Positions 7,213-7,455 of a stretch of DNA of 7,455 bases are shown here, in pieces. Under the pieces are notes generated by a model. That model made no database searches and was not told where the DNA came from. It saw only the letters and a list, made by a program, of their open reading frames with translations. The stretch lies in contig JAEYXG010000319.1 in assembly GCA_023428585.1 (NCBI GenBank), forward strand, positions 1 to 7,455. The letters run 5' to 3'. This DNA comes from Bacteroidota bacterium. Its GTDB lineage: Bacteria; Bacteroidota; Bacteroidia; Bacteroidales; Lentimicrobiaceae. The position numbers were made by a program, and so were the translations under genes. Every line of letters starts with the position of its first letter. The first letter of the stretch is position 1.

Positions 7213-7455
7213 ATGAATAAAGGTCCCATTTCTCAATTTGTTCAGCATCATTACCGGCATTTTAATGCTGCTACCCTGGTTGATGCTGCTAAAGCTTATG
7301 AATCACACCTTCTTGAAGGTGGTAAAATGATGATAACATTGGCAGGCGCCATGAGTACTGCCGAGCTTGGCATTTCACTGGCAGAGATGATCCGTCAGGA
7401 TAAAGTGCAGATTATTACCTGTACCGGTGCCAATCTCGAAGAAGATATCATGAAT
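7213..7455 (+). CDS. Deoxyhypusine synthase-like protein, 3'-partial at window edge
   Basis: Role: member of the deoxyhypusine synthase (DHS) superfamily, NAD-dependent enzymes that transfer the aminobutyl group of spermidine. Bacteria lack eIF5A, so bacterial members probably act on a small polyamine acceptor (homospermidine-synthase-like activity) or are of unknown substrate. Seen: 81 codons open to the window end, starting MNKGPISQF, with KMMITLAGAMSTAELG (about 38-53) and IITCTGANLEEDIM (about 67-80). The last two correspond to the LGYTSNLISSG and TTAGGVEEDLI segments of human DHS. The region carrying the active-site lysine lies beyond the window and cannot be checked. The ATG at 7213 is placed by the -7 box just upstream and the A/T-rich leader. 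In Bacteroidota such genes can be near arginine decarboxylase or agmatinase genes (from memory); none is visible here. Confidence 0.88.
   Translation, partial: MNKGPISQFVQHHYRHFNAATLVDAAKAYESHLLEGGKMMITLAGAMSTAELGISLAEMIRQDKVQIITCTGANLEEDIMN

Noticed and set aside
1..7455. Mobile element, CRISPR array, toxin-antitoxin or phage-defence genes
   Set aside because: No transposase, integrase, regular spaced repeats, small paired genes or nuclease/helicase motifs were seen on either strand.

Overview
The window looks like a chromosomal segment from a Bacteroidota species, most likely a Bacteroidales-type lineage outside the genus Bacteroides. Four things point there. One secreted protein ends in a type IX secretion (T9SS) sorting domain. 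Start codons follow A-rich leaders rather than Shine-Dalgarno sequences. Several promoters resemble the Bacteroidota pattern (-33 TTTG, -7 TAnnTTTG). The TPR protein, the FHS-family sugar transporter and the deoxyhypusine synthase-like protein are of types that, from memory, are common in this phylum. Base composition is moderately AT-rich and even throughout, with no sign of recent transfer, insertion sequences, tRNAs, rRNAs or CRISPR.

Layout: (1) positions 2-2050 (+) hold a large helical and TPR-repeat protein, probably cut at its 5' end by the window edge. (2) After a 91-base gap with a good promoter candidate, 2142-3497 (+) encodes a 12-helix FucP/GluP-type sugar transporter. (3) A 227-base intergenic region contains two hairpins, one with a perfect 12-bp stem, and a weak promoter candidate. 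(4) 3725-6136 (+) encodes a secreted multidomain glycoside hydrolase: signal peptide, beta-rich N-domain, FnIII-like domain, GH144-type glucoamylase-like catalytic domain and T9SS tail. (5) Only 56 bases further on, a convergent gene on the minus strand (6193-7050) encodes a putative lipoprotein with a lytic-transglycosylase-like (lysozyme-fold) pattern but atypical residues at catalytic positions. (6) After a divergent intergenic region with a strong -7 box, 7213-7455 (+) is the start of a deoxyhypusine synthase-like gene that runs off the window.

How they may work together: the transporter and the GH144 enzyme are adjacent and co-oriented. They suggest a small sugar-acquisition module in which the hydrolase acts on a beta-glucan (beta-1,2-glucan by family precedent) at the cell surface or outside the cell, and the transporter takes up a monosaccharide or small product across the inner membrane. 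No SusC/SusD pair or GH3 beta-glucosidase lies in the window. The TPR protein, the lipoprotein and the DHS-like enzyme look like independent genes. I did not find a clear new multi-gene system. The most unusual items are the atypical transglycosylase-like lipoprotein, the GH144/transporter pair without SusCD, and the transporter lacking the FucP acidic residues.
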